A stretch of DNA of 64,000 bases from Mycobacterium shinjukuense (GCF_010730055.1 NZ_AP022575.1:1984001-2048000), one strand, 5' to 3'; counted from the stretch's first letter, positions 34,030 to 43,814 are shown. The notes: generated by a model not told the origin, from the sequence alone. A program made the numbers and translations.

Positions 34030-35007
34030 CTAGGCATCCTCGAGCAGGTCCGGCGTCACCGCCGACTCCGTATCGGGGATGCCGTCCACCTTGGCCTTCC
34101 GGTCGGCCATCGATAACAGTCGCCGAATACGGCCCGCCACAGCGTCTTTCGTCATCGGCGGGTCGGCGAGCCGGCCGAGCTCTTCCAGGGATGCCTGTCG
34201 ATGCTCGACGCGCAGCCGGCCGGCCGAGGCCAGGTGCTCCGGCACGGCTTCGCCGAGTATTTCCAGCGCACGCTCCACCCGGGCGGCCGCGGCGACCGCG
34301 GCCCGAGCCGAGCGGCGCAGGTTGGCGTCGTCGAAGTTGGCCAGCCGGTTGGCCGTGGCCCGCACCTCGCGCCGCAGCCGGCGCTCCTCCCAGATGAGCC
34401 GGGTGTCTTGGGCCCCCATTCGGGTCAGCAGCGCGCCGATGGCCTCCCCGTCGCGCACCACCACCCGATCGGTGCCCCGCACCTCGCGGGCCTTCGCGCT
34501 GACGCCGAGCCTGCGCGCCGCCCCCACCAACGCCAGCGCGGCCTCCGGGCCGGGGCAGCTCACCTCCAAGGCCGACGAGCGGCCCGGCTCGGTCAGCGAC
34601 CCGTGCGCCAAAAAGGCTCCCCGCCACGCGGCTTCAGCGTCGGCGAGGCTTCCGCCGACGACCTGAGCCGGCAGGCCGCGTACCGGACGTCCGCGCATGT
34701 CGAGCAGCCCGGTCTGACGCGCCAGCGCTTCACCGTCGTTGGCGACCCGCAGCACGTAGCGGGTGCCTTTGCGAATTCCGCTGGCCGACAACACATGCAC
34801 CAGCGCGGTGTAGCCGTACAGCTCGAAGATTTCCTTGCGCAGCCGCCGGGCGATGCTGCTCAAGTCCACCTCGGCCTCGACGACCACGCGGCCGCCCACA
34901 ATGTGCAGCCCGCCGGCGAACCTCAGCAAGGACGTGACCTCCGCCCTCCGCGCGCTGACCGACTTCACCACCAGCCGGCTCAGCTCGTCCTTGACTTCGG
35001 TCGTCAT
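34030..35007 (-). CDS. whiA: Sporulation/cell-division regulator WhiA
   Basis: A 325-residue WhiA: N-terminal LAGLIDADG-like fold and C-terminal helix-turn-helix (RLADPPMTKDAVAGRIRRLL). It is a DNA-binding protein conserved next to yvcK and rapZ across actinobacteria and Firmicutes. ATG 35007 is chosen by homology (MTTEVKDELSRLVVKSVSAR). GTG 35013 in the same frame is better spaced from GAGGGG and would add two residues. It is the last gene of uvrC-rapZ-cuvA-whiA. The membrane-protein gene Rv1424c, which in M. tuberculosis separates whiA from the WS/DGAT gene, is not present. Confidence 0.95.
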   Translation of the reverse strand: MTTEVKDELSRLVVKSVSARRAEVTSLLRFAGGLHIVGGRVVVEAEVDLSSIARRLRKEIFELYGYTALVHVLSASGIRKGTRYVLRVANDGEALARQTGLLDMRGRPVRGLPAQVVGGSLADAEAAWRGAFLAHGSLTEPGRSSALEVSCPGPEAALALVGAARRLGVSAKAREVRGTDRVVVRDGEAIGALLTRMGAQDTRLIWEERRLRREVRATANRLANFDDANLRRSARAAVAAAARVERALEILGEAVPEHLASAGRLRVEHRQASLEELGRLADPPMTKDAVAGRIRRLLSMADRKAKVDGIPDTESAVTPDLLEDA

Positions 35008-35019
35008 CGCCACGCGTCG

Positions 35020-36018
35020 TCACCCCTCGGTCCGTTCCCGCCCGATCCATGCCCGCCGGTCCGCCTCCGGGCCCTGGTCGCGCGCCCGCACCCCATCGAG
35101 CACGGCCGCGAGCTTGCCCGGGTCATGTAAAGGTGTACCAGGTCTGGCCACGTCGGCGAAGTGGACCTCGGCCCGCAGCTGGGTTGCGGTGCGCCGCAAT
35201 TGCTCCCGCTCGCGGTCGCTGGGCACCCGTTCGGCGTCGATGATGATGTCGTGCACGGTGAATCCCGGCGCGTGTTGGGCCAGCACGTGCAGGTGACGCT
35301 CCACCGAGAAGCCGGCCGTCTCCCCCGGCTCGGCCACCAGGTTGAGCACCAGCGCCCGTCGGGCCCTGGTGGTCCGCAGGGCCGTCAGCAACCCGGGCAC
35401 CAACACATGCGGGATCACGCTGGTGAACCACGACCCGGGCCCCAGGACCACCACATCGGCGGCCATGATGGCGTCGACGGCCTGTCGGGTCGCCGGCGGG
35501 TCGGTGGGCAGCAATCGCACCCGCCGCACCTTTCCGGGCGTGGTCGCGATCGCCACCTGGCCGCGGATCAGCCGAAACATTCGCGGGTCGGCCTCCAGGC
35601 CGGACACGTCGGCCTCGATCTGCAGCGCGATCGGGCACATCGGCAGCACCCGGCCGTTGACCCCGAGGATGCGTCCGAGTTCGTCGAGGGCGGCCACCGG
35701 GTCGGCCAGCACCTCGTTGAGGCCGGCGAGCAGGAGGTTGCCGATCGGATGTCCGGCCAACGCGCCGCTGCCGCCGAATCGGTGCTGCAGGATGGTCGCC
35801 CACAATCGTCCATGCGGGCTGTCGGATGCCAACGCCGCCAAGGCCATTCGCAGATCCCCCGGTGGCACGATGTCGAGTTCGCTGCGCAGCCGGCCCGACG
35901 AGCCGCCGTCATCGGCGACGGTCACGATGGCGGTGACGTGGGGGGTCAGCCGACGGGCCGCGGACAACGTCGCGTACAGGCCGTGTCCGCCGCCCAACGC
36001 GACGATGCTGGGGTTCAT
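35020..36018 (-). CDS. cuvA: Gluconeogenesis factor YvcK/CuvA
   Basis: A 332-residue YvcK-family protein binding UDP-sugars. In mycobacteria CuvA localises with peptidoglycan synthesis and is needed for growth on some carbon sources. Conserved blocks: VALGGGHGLYATLSAARRL at the N-terminus, VTVADDGGSSGRLRSEL, PPGDLRMALAAL, GHPIGNLLLAGL, and DVVVLGPGSWFTSVIPHVLV. ATG 36018 overlaps the rapZ stop (ATGA). It is the third gene of the uvrC operon. Confidence 0.94.
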   Translation of the reverse strand: MNPSIVALGGGHGLYATLSAARRLTPHVTAIVTVADDGGSSGRLRSELDIVPPGDLRMALAALASDSPHGRLWATILQHRFGGSGALAGHPIGNLLLAGLNEVLADPVAALDELGRILGVNGRVLPMCPIALQIEADVSGLEADPRMFRLIRGQVAIATTPGKVRRVRLLPTDPPATRQAVDAIMAADVVVLGPGSWFTSVIPHVLVPGLLTALRTTRARRALVLNLVAEPGETAGFSVERHLHVLAQHAPGFTVHDIIIDAERVPSDREREQLRRTATQLRAEVHFADVARPGTPLHDPGKLAAVLDGVRARDQGPEADRRAWIGRERTEG

Positions 36019-36920
36019 TCGCGACCCAGATCCCGGTGCAGCACACGGACCGTCAGCCGCGGATCCGACCGCAGCAGCCCCATCAACGCTTCCGCGATCG
36101 CCACGCTGCGATGTTTGCCGCCGGTGCAGCCGATAGCCAGCGTCATATAGCGCTTTCCCTCCCGGCGATAGCCGTCGACAACCAGCGCGAGCAGGCGATG
36201 GTAGGTCTGCAGAAACTCGCCCGCGCCGGGCTGGTGCAGCACAAAGTCGCGCACCGCCGGATCTTGGCCGGTGAGCGGACGCAACTCGTCGACCCAGTGC
36301 GGGTTGGGGAGGAACCGCACGTCCAGCACCATGTCGGCGTCCATCGGCAGACCGTATTTGAAGCCGAAAGACTCGACCGTGACGCTGGTGGTCGCGCCGC
36401 CGTTGCCGCCGAATGCGCGCTCGATGCTTTCCCGCAGTCCCCGCACCGACAGGGTCGACGTGTCGATGATCAGGTCTGCGGTGGCGCGAACCGGCGCCAG
36501 CATCCTGCGCTCCGCGGCGATACCCTCGGCCAGGGTCTGCTCACCCTGCAGCGGATGGCTGCGGCGATTCTGTTCGTAACGGCGCACCAACATGTCGTCG
36601 GAGGCCTCCATGAACACCACGCGGGGGGTGACGTTGCGGGTGGCCAGTTCCTTGCGCACCGAGTCCAGGTCGCCGGTGAATCCGCGTGACCGCACATCCA
36701 TCACCACCGCCAGCTGGGTGATCCGTGAACCGGCGGCCAGCCCGAAATCGACCATGCGGGTAATCAGCTGGGGCGGCAGATTGTCGGCCACATACCAGCC
36801 CAGGTCTTCGAGCACCTTGGCCGCCGTGCCCCGCCCGGCCCCGGACAACCCGGTCACCAGAACGACGTCGATACCGGCGGAGCTGTCGGCCGGCTGGTTG
36901 TCGGCAGCGTGGTCGGTCAT
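36015..36920 (-). CDS. rapZ: RapZ/YvcJ-family nucleotide-binding protein
   Basis: A 301-residue RapZ/YvcJ homologue. The N-terminal P-loop reads VTGLSGAGRGTAAKVLEDLG, with Arg where a classical Walker A has Lys; the M. tuberculosis protein, as I recall it, has the same. The C-terminal domain holds TLAIGCTGGKHRSVAIAE. In E. coli RapZ controls glucosamine-6-phosphate synthase RNA decay; in actinobacteria its role is unclear. It overlaps both neighbours by 4 nt, so uvrC, rapZ and cuvA are translationally coupled. Confidence 0.92.
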   Translation of the reverse strand: MTDHAADNQPADSSAGIDVVLVTGLSGAGRGTAAKVLEDLGWYVADNLPPQLITRMVDFGLAAGSRITQLAVVMDVRSRGFTGDLDSVRKELATRNVTPRVVFMEASDDMLVRRYEQNRRSHPLQGEQTLAEGIAAERRMLAPVRATADLIIDTSTLSVRGLRESIERAFGGNGGATTSVTVESFGFKYGLPMDADMVLDVRFLPNPHWVDELRPLTGQDPAVRDFVLHQPGAGEFLQTYHRLLALVVDGYRREGKRYMTLAIGCTGGKHRSVAIAEALMGLLRSDPRLTVRVLHRDLGRE

Positions 36921-38860
36921 TGCGACGCTCCGGTTGTGTTCGGTCGCAACGCTTCCAGGACCGCGGTGGCGGTGGCCACGCCGATACCCGGAACGGCGGT
37001 GATCTGCTCGACGGTGGCCTCCCTCAGGCGGGCAATCGACCCGAAGTGGGTGACCAGCGCCTTGCGGCGATGCTCTCCCAATCCCGGCACCGAGTCCAGC
37101 GCCGAGGCCGTCATCCGCTTGGATCGCTTGCTGCGATGGTAGGTGATGGCGAATCGGTGTGCCTCGTCACGCACCCGCTGCAGCAGATACAGTCCCTCGC
37201 AGTTGCGCGGCATGATGACCGGGTCCGGCTCGGACGGCACCCAGATCTCCTCCAGCCGCTTGGCCAGCCCGATCACCGCGACATCGGTGATGCCGAGCTC
37301 ATCAAGGACCGCGCTGGCCGCATTGACTTGCGGGGCACCGCCGTCCACGACATACAGGTTGGGCGGGTAGCCAAACCGGCGCGACTTACCGTCCGGCGCA
37401 GGCATATTCGAGTCCTGTAGGTGCCGCAAGAACCGGCGCCGGGTCACCTCCGCGATGCAGGCCACATCGTCGGAGCGCCCCTGCCCGGCGGCCTCCCGGA
37501 TCCCGAAGTGACGGTAGTCCGACTTGCGCGGCAGGCCGTCCTCGAACACCACCAACGAGCCCACCACATCGGTGCCCTGCACATGGCTGACATCGACGCA
37601 CTCGATCCTCAGCGGCGCATCGGCCAGGCCGAGAGCGTCCTGAATGCTGCGCAGCGCAGCGGATCTGGCATTGAAGTCACCGGCCCGCTTCAGCTTATGT
37701 TGCTGCAGCGCCTCTTTCGCGTTGCGTTGCACGGTTTCGGCCAGCGCCCGCTTGTCCCCGCGGCGCGGCACCCGCAGCACCACCCGTGAGCCGCGCAGAC
37801 CGGACAGCCAGTCGGCCAGCTCGTCGGCGTTGGACGGCAGACACGGCACCAGCACCTCACGCGGCACCGGGGTGGCGGAACCGTCAGCGGCTTGGCCGGT
37901 TTGGAGGTCCAGTTCGGCCTGTTCGCCGTAGAACTGCGTCAGGAACTGCTCGACCAACTGGGTGCCGGAATCGCCCGGATCTCCGGGCTTTTCGACGATC
38001 CAACCACGCTGGCCACGAACCCGGCCGCCACGGACGTGAAACACTTGCACCGCGGCTTCCAGGTCGTCGTCGGCAAATGCCACCACGTCGGCGTCGGTGC
38101 CGTCGCCGAGCACCACAGCTTGCTTTTCCATTGCCCGCTTCAACGCGGACAGGTCATCGCGCAGCCGGGCGGCCCGCTCGAAGTCGAGTTGCTCGGCCGC
38201 GGCGGTCATCCGCTGCTCCAGTTCGCGGGCGTAGCGGTCGGTCTTGCCGGACAGAAAGTCGCAGAAGTCGTCCACGATCTGGCGATGTTGCTCGGCGCTG
38301 ACCCTGCCGACACACGGCGCCGAGCACTTGTCGATGTAGCCGAGCAGGCAGGGGCGATCGATCTGCTTGTGCCGCTTGAACACTCCCACCGAGCAGGTTC
38401 GCGCCGGGAAGACCCGGGTGAGCAGATCCAGCGTTTCCCGGATGGCCCAGGCGTGCGAATAGGGCCCGAAATAGCGCACGCCTTTGCGCCGCGGGCCGCG
38501 ATAGACCATCAACCGGGGAAACTCGTCGTTGAGCGTGACGGCCAGCACCGGATACGTCTTGTCGTCGCGGTAGCGGACGTTGAAGCGCGGATCGAATTCC
38601 TTGATCCAGTTGTATTCCAGCTGCAACGCCTCGACCTCGGTGTTGGCCACCGTCCACTCGACCTTGGCCGCGGTGGTCACCATCTGCCGGGTCCGCGGTT
38701 GCAGGTTCGCGACGTCGGCGAAATAGGACGTCAGGCGGCTGCGCAGGCTCTTGGCCTTGCCGACGTAGATGACACGCCCGCGCGAATCCCGGAATCGGTA
38801 CACGCCCGGCTCGACCGGGATGGACCCGGGCGCGGGGCGATACGTCGCGGGATCTGGCAC
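36917..38860 (-). CDS. uvrC: UvrABC excinuclease subunit C
   Basis: A 647-residue UvrC, making the two incisions in nucleotide excision repair. Domains: GIY-YIG nuclease (residues ~15-95, GVYRFRDSRGRVIYVGKA), cysteine cluster (RTCSVGVFKRH...CLLGYIDKCSAPC), UVR motif (~residues 210-245), RNase H-like endonuclease domain (IECVDVSHVQGTDVVGSLVV), and a C-terminal helix-hairpin-helix pair (VPGLGEHRRKALVTHFGS). The start is GTG 38860. It heads uvrC-rapZ-cuvA-whiA. Confidence 0.96.
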   Translation of the reverse strand: MPDPATYRPAPGSIPVEPGVYRFRDSRGRVIYVGKAKSLRSRLTSYFADVANLQPRTRQMVTTAAKVEWTVANTEVEALQLEYNWIKEFDPRFNVRYRDDKTYPVLAVTLNDEFPRLMVYRGPRRKGVRYFGPYSHAWAIRETLDLLTRVFPARTCSVGVFKRHKQIDRPCLLGYIDKCSAPCVGRVSAEQHRQIVDDFCDFLSGKTDRYARELEQRMTAAAEQLDFERAARLRDDLSALKRAMEKQAVVLGDGTDADVVAFADDDLEAAVQVFHVRGGRVRGQRGWIVEKPGDPGDSGTQLVEQFLTQFYGEQAELDLQTGQAADGSATPVPREVLVPCLPSNADELADWLSGLRGSRVVLRVPRRGDKRALAETVQRNAKEALQQHKLKRAGDFNARSAALRSIQDALGLADAPLRIECVDVSHVQGTDVVGSLVVFEDGLPRKSDYRHFGIREAAGQGRSDDVACIAEVTRRRFLRHLQDSNMPAPDGKSRRFGYPPNLYVVDGGAPQVNAASAVLDELGITDVAVIGLAKRLEEIWVPSEPDPVIMPRNCEGLYLLQRVRDEAHRFAITYHRSKRSKRMTASALDSVPGLGEHRRKALVTHFGSIARLREATVEQITAVPGIGVATATAVLEALRPNTTGASQ

Positions 38861-38910
38861 GTATTAAGGCTAGTGGTCGCGGGAAGCGCGGGGGCGTCCG
38901 CGCCGCGACC

Positions 38911-39387
38911 TCACGGAACGCTATCCCACTGTTGGTCGGGTGCATCGGCATTGCACCAGCGGGTGGACACCCAAGTCCCAGGGTTCGCACCGCCGAGAAC
39001 GGCGAGGCAGCCACCGAGGTCATTCGTGACCTGGCCGTTGGGCTGGATATTCCAGTGCTGGCTGATCCAATCGACACAGGGCTGCAGGTGCGCCCACCAA
39101 CTCTCCCCCGGTACGTTCAGGCACTCCCCGGGGAAGGCCACGCTCTCCAGCTGCCGGGCAGCGGTGAGATTCCACCGCTGGAAGTCCGACCCGTTGCAGG
39201 GGTTGATCACCACCGGGGTAAACCAGCTGCCGCTCGGGGCGTCCAGACAGACATCGCCTAATCGGCTTCTCAACTGGACCGGGCCGTCGGCTCTTGCCAC
39301 GCCAACGTTGAGCACCGCGACGCCTAACACCGCGCCGGCTATGACAAGGGCCCGGCGCGCACCGGCCATCAACCGCGTCTCCTGCAT
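38911..39387 (-). CDS. Secreted ricin-type beta-trefoil lectin (Rv1419-like)
   Basis: A 158-residue exported lectin. The signal peptide is ALVIAGAVLGVAVLNVGVARA, cleaved before DGPVQL. The rest is one beta-trefoil with the QxW-type motifs FQRWNL, SQHWNIQ and DQQWDSV. Paired cysteines (VCLDAP/NPCNG, GECLN/QPCVDW, GGCLAV/RWCNA) fit three disulfides. It matches Rv1419, a culture-filtrate lectin reported to bind sugars. ATG 39387 gives the full signal; an internal ATG is the alternative. It stands alone between uvrC and the broken HNH gene. Confidence 0.9.
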   Translation of the reverse strand: MQETRLMAGARRALVIAGAVLGVAVLNVGVARADGPVQLRSRLGDVCLDAPSGSWFTPVVINPCNGSDFQRWNLTAARQLESVAFPGECLNVPGESWWAHLQPCVDWISQHWNIQPNGQVTNDLGGCLAVLGGANPGTWVSTRWCNADAPDQQWDSVP

Positions 39388-39524
39388 TTCGGCTGCTTCC
39401 TCTCATGAGACCACCACCGCCACAGACGGTTTGCCTCGGCCTGACAGCACAGCGCTGCCGACCTTATCGCAACTCCTGACCCCAGGCACCACGAAGCTGC
39501 GTGCGGCGGCCAGGCCGGTCCTCA

Positions 39525-41017
39525 TCAAAAAGGTGGTGGGTCGTCGTCGGGATCGGGCGGCTGGTCGTGGGTCTCGGGGGCGGTTGTGGCGGTTTGGGTG
39601 ACCACGTGGGCGCGCTGGCGGGCCTGGTGGTTGCGGTGGCGTTCGGTGGTGATGTAGTGGGCGCGGTTTTGCGCTCGGGTGCCGGCCCGTCGCGGCATCA
39701 TCGCGGTGGGCTCCGCGCAGCGGTCGGCCCGGGCCTGCTCGGGTGCGGGCGGGTCACCGGTGGGGGTACACAGGCTCGGGAACAACAGCGCGCTGCCCGG
39801 GGTGGTGACATAGGTCTGGTCACCCGGCAGCGTCCAGATGATGGTGCCGTCGGGCAGTTGTTTGTCCTGCCAGCCCCAAAAAGTCTTCATCAAATGATGA
39901 AATCTGCACAGACACTTGACATTTGACGCATGGGTGGCCCCGCCATCGGCGAACGCGATGGTGTGATCCAGGTCGCAGTGGGTGGCCGGCCGATCACAAC
40001 CCGGCGCCCGACAGGTCAGATCCCGGGCCCGCACGAACGCCGCCAGCTTGGCCGAGGGCCGATAACCCGACTCCGGCCCGGCCGGGACCAGGATCGGCTG
40101 CAGCCGGGCGGTTGCGGCCAACTCGGCCACCAACTCGGCCGGGATCAACCCGTCGCCGCCCAGCAGCGCTGCCGGTGTCTGGCCGCGGCCCTCCAGGCTG
40201 GCCTGCTCGGCCACCACATGAACCACCACCGCCGACACCGGGCGCCCCTCGGCGGCACAGTCGGTGCTACCGCAGCGGCAGGCCAGCCGATCCGCCCCGG
40301 CGGCCAACGCCCCCAGCGCGTCGGCGCGGCGCTGATCTGTGCTGCGCGGATCACCGGCACACACCGTGGCCACCAAGGCGTTCAGCCGCGCATCCAGTGC
40401 CTGGCCATCGGTGGCATACAGCCGAGCGTGCACGTCGGCCATCCCGTCCGCGGAATTCCAGATCGCCACCTCCCGATCGCGGATCTGCTCACGCGCGCGG
40501 CGCACCGCATCCGGGTCGGCCACCGCCACCACCCGATCGATGGCCGCGGCCAGCTTGCCCTGGGTCATCGACGGCCAGCGGCCCACCCGCAGCGCCAACT
40601 CGGCATCCACCCGCGCCAGTATCTCGGGGTCGGTGATCAAATCGGTGCGATACACCAACGTCTGAAACATCCGGTAATCGATCTCCCCGGCGACAAACAC
40701 CTGCCCGACTTTGGGCAGCCGCTCCCGCATCGCCCGCGCATAGTGCAGGTAGCTGCCGGCCAGGGCCAAACTCGTCCGAAACGCCTTGAAAAAGCTCAAG
40801 CCACCTCGGCGGCCACCGCCGCCCAGGTATCCACCGCCCAATCCGCGCACTCCCCGCGCTCGACCCGGCGCAGCTCGAACAACTCCCCGATCAACGCCAA
40901 CCGCGCCGCCGCCGCCTGCGCCTCGGCACACCAGGCAGCGCGCATCCGCTCGATCAACCCCCGCGACGTCGGGGTATCGGAAGGCTCGAAGTAGTCATGC
41001 AACCGTTTATCGAACAT
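39525..41017 (-). pseudogene. DUF222/HNH endonuclease-type protein, frameshifted
   Basis: Two frames together make one 13E12-type protein. The N-terminal part begins at ATG 41017 (MFDKRLHDYFEPSDTPTSRG) and runs to VDTWAAVAAEVA, where TGA follows at 40796-40798. In the next frame FKAFRTSLALAGSYLHYARA continues the family sequence to TGA 39525-39527. The HNH site is intact: CRAPGCDRPATHCDLDHTIA and NVKCLCRFHHLMKTFWGW. One frameshift near 40795 breaks the gene; a sequencing error cannot be excluded. These genes are multicopy in mycobacteria. This copy differs from the REP13E12 type at 59244. Confidence 0.82.
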
Positions 41018-41098
41018 ATATTCGACTATACCGGAAGACACCGACACGCGCACGCCGTTAAGCCGAAGGGGGGAACTTCGGGTTAAACCAGGGTTAAA

Positions 41099-42559
41099 CC
41101 CAATACCGTTCAGTTAAAGTGGTCGGATAGCGATGTCTGGCGGCCCGGCGGGTTGGGGCCAGTGGGCGTGGGTTGCGCGTTTGACGTGCCATTTGGGCAT
41201 TTTGCGTTTGATCACGCGGGGTGCTGAGCGGGGTCGGCGGATCGGGTTGAGGCGATCGAGCAGTCGGCGTAGGAAAGCGCGCCAGTGCCGGTCGGAGGCT
41301 TCAGGGTGCTCAGGGGGGAAAAGCGCCCTGCTGGGCGACGGATTGGCGTGTGATGCGTAGCGCGGCGGTGAAACTGACGCGGTCGGGGTCGTGTCCGGCG
41401 TGTTCGGCGGCCTGGGTCATCAGGGCGCGGATGGCGTAGTGGCAGCACAGGTGTCCCCAGATTTCCTGCAGGACCAGGTCGGGGGATTTCGAGCGCAGCA
41501 CGATCCGTGGTCCGCGTTGGTGGGTTTTGAGCTCGTCGAAGGTGTTCTCGATCTCCCAGCGCTGGGCGTAGGCGGCGGCCAGCTCCATTGCCGGGGCCTG
41601 CCCTGGGTCGGTCAGCGTGGTCAGCAGCCGGTAGGCGGTAGGGTTGTCGCGTCCGTCGTCGATGCTGTAATCGATGACGCGGACCAGCATCGGGGTACTG
41701 CGACGATCGGTGCTGGGCTGCAGATGGGCCAGCCAGGAGCCGTCGGGAAGGTCTTGCACATGGACCGGTTCCGGGGCGCGCCACCCGGTGCGTACCCGCC
41801 ACAACAGATCGGCTCCGGCGGCAGACGCCTTGCGCCACAACGCATACGAGAAGAACCCGCGATCAGCCAACAGCAGCATCCCAGCAGTCAAAGAGCCCAG
41901 CAGTTGTTCGGCGAGTTTGGACTCCGAATCGCGGTAGGCCCCGATCTGCACGGCAAAGACCGCATGTGTGCCGCACTCGGCCAGCCCAACGATCCGAGCC
42001 TGGGGGAAGGCGGCCTTTTCACCCTTGCTGGCTCCAGGCCGGCCGAAATACTCGTCATTGGCCGGTGTGTCGGCCACATCCAGACAGGTTCCGTCGATAG
42101 CGACCAACCGCCGCCCGGCCAACCACGCCCCCGGCGTGTCCGGCCCGGCCAGCGGGCGGGCCACCCGCGTAAACAAGCCCGCCAGCGGCGCCGACCCCAG
42201 CCGCTCACGAGCCTGAAAGATCGCCGACTTACCCGGCAACCGGAAACGCTCACGCCACCCCGACGCCCACGCCAGACCATCGGTGAGCTGGGCCAGCACA
42301 TCCTCATACGAGCCCTCCGAATACAGGCCCATCGCGATCGCGAAATACGCCATCACCCGCGCCGGCAGCGACCGATGCCGCTGTTGGGTACGACCCGCCT
42401 CCGCGATCACCTCATCGACCAGCGCTGGCGGAAACACCCGCGTTAGCACCCCCACCGACACCAAATCCGACAACCGACGATCCGACTCAGGCTTACGCCA
42501 ACCCGCACGAGGCACACCTACAAACTACACCCATGTAGTCTTAACTGAACGGTATTGGG
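41099..42559. mobile_element. Complete IS4-family insertion sequence
   Basis: A 1461-bp element bounded by perfect 19-bp inverted repeats (CCCAATACCGTTCAGTTAA at 41099-41117, its complement at 42541-42559). It carries one transposase. It sits in a tandem gggttaaacc/gggttaagcc motif present on both sides (41079-41100 and 42558-42579), which may include the target duplication. IS4 elements usually duplicate 9-12 bp. It lies between the HNH pseudogene and a degraded gene at the place where M. tuberculosis has lprH. Confidence 0.9.
41310..42515 (-). CDS. IS4-family transposase
   Basis: A 401-residue DDE transposase: N-terminal IS4 domain (LTRVFPPALVDEVIAEAG), then the catalytic core with first Asp in LVAIDGTCLDVADT, second Asp in LLLADRGFFSYALW, and the IS4-type Y-(2)-R...E signature in YAQRWEIENTFDELKTH. 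All three acidic residues are present and the frame is uninterrupted, so the element may be active. The start is GTG 42515, about 26 bp inside the right inverted repeat. Confidence 0.92.
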   Translation of the reverse strand: MPRAGWRKPESDRRLSDLVSVGVLTRVFPPALVDEVIAEAGRTQQRHRSLPARVMAYFAIAMGLYSEGSYEDVLAQLTDGLAWASGWRERFRLPGKSAIFQARERLGSAPLAGLFTRVARPLAGPDTPGAWLAGRRLVAIDGTCLDVADTPANDEYFGRPGASKGEKAAFPQARIVGLAECGTHAVFAVQIGAYRDSESKLAEQLLGSLTAGMLLLADRGFFSYALWRKASAAGADLLWRVRTGWRAPEPVHVQDLPDGSWLAHLQPSTDRRSTPMLVRVIDYSIDDGRDNPTAYRLLTTLTDPGQAPAMELAAAYAQRWEIENTFDELKTHQRGPRIVLRSKSPDLVLQEIWGHLCCHYAIRALMTQAAEHAGHDPDRVSFTAALRITRQSVAQQGAFPP

Positions 42560-42579
42560 GTTAAGCCTGGGGTTAAGCC

Positions 42580-42868
42580 CGGCTGTCCAGCTGCGCCCTT
42601 CGTTTCGATGCCCGTTCAGGGCGTTGACGTAGCCATCGACCTACTCGGCGACGGCAGCGGACTGCCGACGTTGTACGCCCGCCTCGGCGTAGTCCGACGA
42701 GCCGGCGGGCCGCAGCGGCGAGCCTTTGAACAGCACCGCCGCCGGGTGGAAGGGCGCTGGTGAAGTAGTTGTCGCCAACGCGAGCCTGGGTTGCCTAGCC
42801 GAACGGCGCGCGATCCCCGTCCTGCAGCAGGAGGTCGCACGCCGTTAAGCCCGGCTGTCCGGCCGCGC
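42580..42868 (-). pseudogene. Degraded gene, possibly lprH 3' part
   Basis: The - strand shows short protein-like pieces in shifting frames (YFTSALPPGGG, then LFKGSPLRPAGSSDYAEAG, then VDGYVNALN near the end) but no intact frame. By position, between the lectin and the Rv1417-like gene, M. tuberculosis has the lipoprotein gene lprH (Rv1418). Decay after the neighbouring IS insertion is plausible. The identity is only positional and I could not confirm it from sequence. Confidence 0.3.
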
Positions 42869-42870
42869 TG

Positions 42871-43335
42871 TCAGCGGGCATGCAGATCCGGACGATACCG
42901 GGCCAACAGCGAGCGCACCGTGTCCATGGCGGCCACCGCGCGGTCCTTGTCCACGGCCTGGATCGCCAACACCGGGATGTACTCGTCCTCGGGCAGATCG
43001 ATGCGCGCCCACCGGCTACCGGACGGAAACGACACACCCGCGACCTCGGACCACGGGATCAGCCTGTAGCCCAACAGATTACGCACGCAAAGCCCGGGGG
43101 GACCCACCCGTAGCCGCGGCCGCGCGAACAACAGCACGGCGCCGGCCAGGACCAGGCCCAGGCCGCCCAGCGCCACTTGATCGGCGGTCTGGAAGACCAC
43201 CCCGCTGGAGCCGACCTTGAGCAGCAGACCCCCCGCGATATGCGCCGCCGCGATCAGAAACGCTGCGACGTAGGCGAAGAACGGCGTCCAGTGGGGCCGC
43301 ACCACAACGTCCCAGTCGTCGGTTGCGGCGGTCAT
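42871..43335 (-). CDS. Membrane protein with PH-like domain (Rv1417-like)
   Basis: A 154-residue protein with two membrane segments (FFAYVAAFLIAAAHIAGGLL and VALGGLGLVLAGAVLLFA) followed by a bacterial PH-type domain (VGPPGLCVRNLLGYRLIPWS, VSFPSGSRWARIDLPEDEY). This is the Rv1417 homologue. Its start overlaps the ribH stop (ATG 43335, ribH ends 43332), so it belongs to the riboflavin operon on the - strand. Function is not established. Confidence 0.83.
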   Translation of the reverse strand: MTAATDDWDVVVRPHWTPFFAYVAAFLIAAAHIAGGLLLKVGSSGVVFQTADQVALGGLGLVLAGAVLLFARPRLRVGPPGLCVRNLLGYRLIPWSEVAGVSFPSGSRWARIDLPEDEYIPVLAIQAVDKDRAVAAMDTVRSLLARYRPDLHAR

Positions 43336-43814
43336 GGCCGCGCACGCAGATCGCGCAAGGTCAGCGCGGTGGTCAGGGCCGCCGCGGTCGCCTGGGCACC
43401 CTTGTCCTCCGCCGACGTCGGGAGGCCGGCCCGGGCCAGCGCCTGCTCCTCGGTGTTAGTGGTCAGCACGCCATTGGCGACCGGCGTCGAAGCGTCCAGC
43501 GAGACCCGGGTCAGGCCCTGGGTTACCGCATCGCAGACATAGTCGAAATGTGGTGTCTCACCACGGATCACGACACCGAGAGCGACGACGGCATCATGGT
43601 CGCGGGCCAGCTCCTGCGCCACCACCGGAATCTCGATCGCACCGAGCACCCGGACCACGGTCGGATTGTCGATGCCCCACTCGGCGGCCACCTTGCGGGC
43701 ACCGGCCAGCAGCGCGTCGCATATCTTGTCGTGCCAGGTGCTCGCGACAATGCCGAGCCGCACCCCGGACGCATCACGCGCGGCGACATCCGGCACACCG
43801 GCGCCACCGCTCAT
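43332..43814 (-). CDS. ribH: 6,7-dimethyl-8-ribityllumazine synthase
   Basis: A 160-residue lumazine synthase, condensing dihydroxybutanone phosphate (from RibA2) with the ribityl-uracil made by RibG. It has VRLGIVASTWHDKICDALL at the N-terminus, ALGVVIRGETPHFDYVCDA around the catalytic histidine, and the VANGVLTTNTEEQALARAG segment. ATG 43814 gives the exact M. tuberculosis length; longer in-frame starts read through the intergenic repeat. A ribosome site GGGGGAGAG is donated by that repeat. Confidence 0.95.
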   Translation of the reverse strand: MSGGAGVPDVAARDASGVRLGIVASTWHDKICDALLAGARKVAAEWGIDNPTVVRVLGAIEIPVVAQELARDHDAVVALGVVIRGETPHFDYVCDAVTQGLTRVSLDASTPVANGVLTTNTEEQALARAGLPTSAEDKGAQATAAALTTALTLRDLRARP

